Made by a program: the position numbers and the translations under genes. A stretch of 6,243 bases of DNA, taken from Spirochaetales bacterium. GTDB lineage: Bacteria > Spirochaetota > Spirochaetia > DTKZ01. Of the stretch, positions 5,484-6,243 are shown piece after piece. The DNA is taken from contig JAITGB010000022.1 in assembly GCA_031280945.1 (NCBI GenBank), forward strand, positions 1 to 6,243. The letters are read 5' to 3'. Position 1 is the stretch's first letter, and each line of letters begins with the position of its first letter. Below the pieces are notes generated by a model. That model made no database searches. It saw nothing but the letters and a program-made list of their open reading frames with translations, and was not told the origin of the DNA.

Positions 5484-6243
5484 ACAAAATTTGATAGACC
5501 CACACAGTCGCCGAGTTATCGCGCCCTTTCTCTCCAAGAGAAAAACTCACAAGGGAAGAGTTTTCCCGCACCTCTCCCTCCTCAAAGGAAACAAAAAGAT
5601 TGCGCCACCTCTTGCGGGTGTCAGCGCCGTCAACCGCAAGAATACGGGGGCTTGCGCTGTCAAGAGTTACCTCAACCGTGTAATCGCCCTGATGAATGTC
5701 GGTTCTCCGTACAATGAGCATTTTGCGGCCCTTGATAATGTTTCGCAGGCGGAAGCGCACCCCTCCGCCAATCCAGCGTTTTACCGTGTCGTGAACGAGG
5801 TTTCCGTCCGGGTAGAAAAACGCCTCGTTGGAAGTCGAAGGGTGAGAGGCGCTTACAAACTCAAACTGGTGAGCCTCCAGGGATTCGGCGGAACCGGGGT
5901 TTAAGGTATCAACGAGGGTGTAGCGTTCCTCCCCGAAGAGAAGAACGCGCGGCATGGCGTAGCTTATGTACATGATGTCGTCCGCGGACACCTCGCGGGT
6001 GATGAGGGTTTTCCGTAAATTGAGCATCACTTCTTCGTGAGCCTTGAGAATGAGGTCAAGCTCCTCATACGAGCCAGAGTAACTTTTAAGCCTGTCGCCG
6101 AATTCGTACATGGCAGCGCGGGCCGCCTCGTAGCTGTTTTTTACCGTGTAGAGCCTGCCTTCCTCCCCGTGTTCTCTTTCGTATTCCGCGATTTCAAAAA
6201 GAATTTGGTGGTCAATATCAAAGAGGGGTGTAACAAGATGAAT
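5482..6243 (-). CDS. Unrecognised protein, C-terminal part (N-terminus outside window)
   Basis: The frame is open to the window edge and gives 253 residues before the TAG at 5484-5482. An internal ATG at 6111 exists, but the coding frame clearly continues upstream of it (ending IHLVTPLFDIDHQILFEI... at the edge), so the gene is truncated by the window. I do not recognise the family. Residues 1 to about 85 look helical, acidic and soluble (EIAEYEREHGEEG, YEELDLILKAHEEVMLNLRK). From about 95 onward it looks beta-rich, with GGVRFRLRNIIKGRKMLIVR and a last segment KRWRNLFVSFEEGE...ATVWVYQIL that faintly recalls C-terminal beta-sandwich tails of carbohydrate-related proteins. That resemblance is too weak for a function. 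No membrane segment or cysteine motif is visible. It is 10 bases upstream of the FHA gene and its stop overlaps that gene's Shine-Dalgarno, so it is probably co-transcribed. Whether it belongs to the CIS is unknown. Confidence 0.75.
   Translation of the reverse strand: MHLVTPLFDIDHQILFEIAEYEREHGEEGRLYTVKNSYEAARAAMYEFGDRLKSYSGSYEELDLILKAHEEVMLNLRKTLITREVSADDIMYISYAMPRVLLFGEERYTLVDTLNPGSAESLEAHQFEFVSASHPSTSNEAFFYPDGNLVHDTVKRWIGGGVRFRLRNIIKGRKMLIVRRTDIHQGDYTVEVTLDSASPRILAVDGADTRKRWRNLFVSFEEGEVRENSSLVSFSLGEKGRDNSATVWVYQIL

Noticed and set aside
5472..5537. Longer FHA reading frame starting at ATG 5537
   Set aside because: It would overlap the upstream gene by 56 bases and has no better ribosome-binding site; the GTG at 5471 has a perfect AGGAGG and begins right before the zinc ribbon.
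6160..6243. Hemerythrin-like start (DIDHQILFEI) in the unrecognised protein
   Set aside because: The later His and Glu ligands of hemerythrin (HFxxEE and HxxxH) are not found at suitable spacing, so the likeness is superficial.

Overview
This window holds part of one long operon. Every supported gene is on the minus strand, so transcription runs from high to low coordinates. Gaps between genes are 26 bases or less, and several genes overlap or nearly touch. I see no internal promoter or terminator. The theme is a phage-tail-like contractile injection system (CIS). In transcription order the genes are: the C-terminal part of an unrecognised protein (5482-6243, cut by the window edge); a small zinc-ribbon plus FHA protein (5109-5471); a secreted, membrane-anchored VWA protein with a cytoplasmic zinc ribbon (3738-5099); tail sheath (2207-3745); T4 gp19-type tail tube (1751-2191); a LysM baseplate/hub protein (1104-1724); a gpD-type hub protein (42-1091); and possibly the first codons of the next gene (1-45).

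How the genes work together: sheath, tube, LysM protein and gpD-like hub form the structural core of a CIS. The sheath contracts and drives the inner tube, and the hub/spike complex sits at the tip. The order sheath-tube-LysM-gpD matches the general plan of extracellular contractile injection systems (eCIS: Afp, PVC, MAC) rather than a typical temperate phage tail, because a LysM protein beside gpD and a gp19-type tube are eCIS traits. The unusual part is the pair just upstream of the sheath gene, an FHA protein and a VWA protein. Both carry a similar zinc-ribbon motif, and the VWA reading frame overlaps the sheath start by 8 bases. VWA and FHA proteins also control some type VI secretion systems, so a regulatory or membrane-docking role is a reasonable inference, but it is not shown by the sequence.

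The 5' end of the VWA gene contains a striking block of GC-rich inverted repeats: a 37-base near-perfect palindrome followed by four hairpins. The block is read in frame and lies ahead of the signal peptide. It looks like a mobile palindromic element inserted into a coding sequence. A smaller palindrome lies in the tube gene.

Organism: a diderm bacterium is suggested by the signal peptide, periplasmic VWA domain, membrane segment and cytoplasmic tail. The FHA zinc-ribbon style, G-rich coding strand and GC-rich hairpin repeats remind me of spirochaetes (Treponema-like), but that is a tentative impression; no marker gene in the window fixes the taxonomy.
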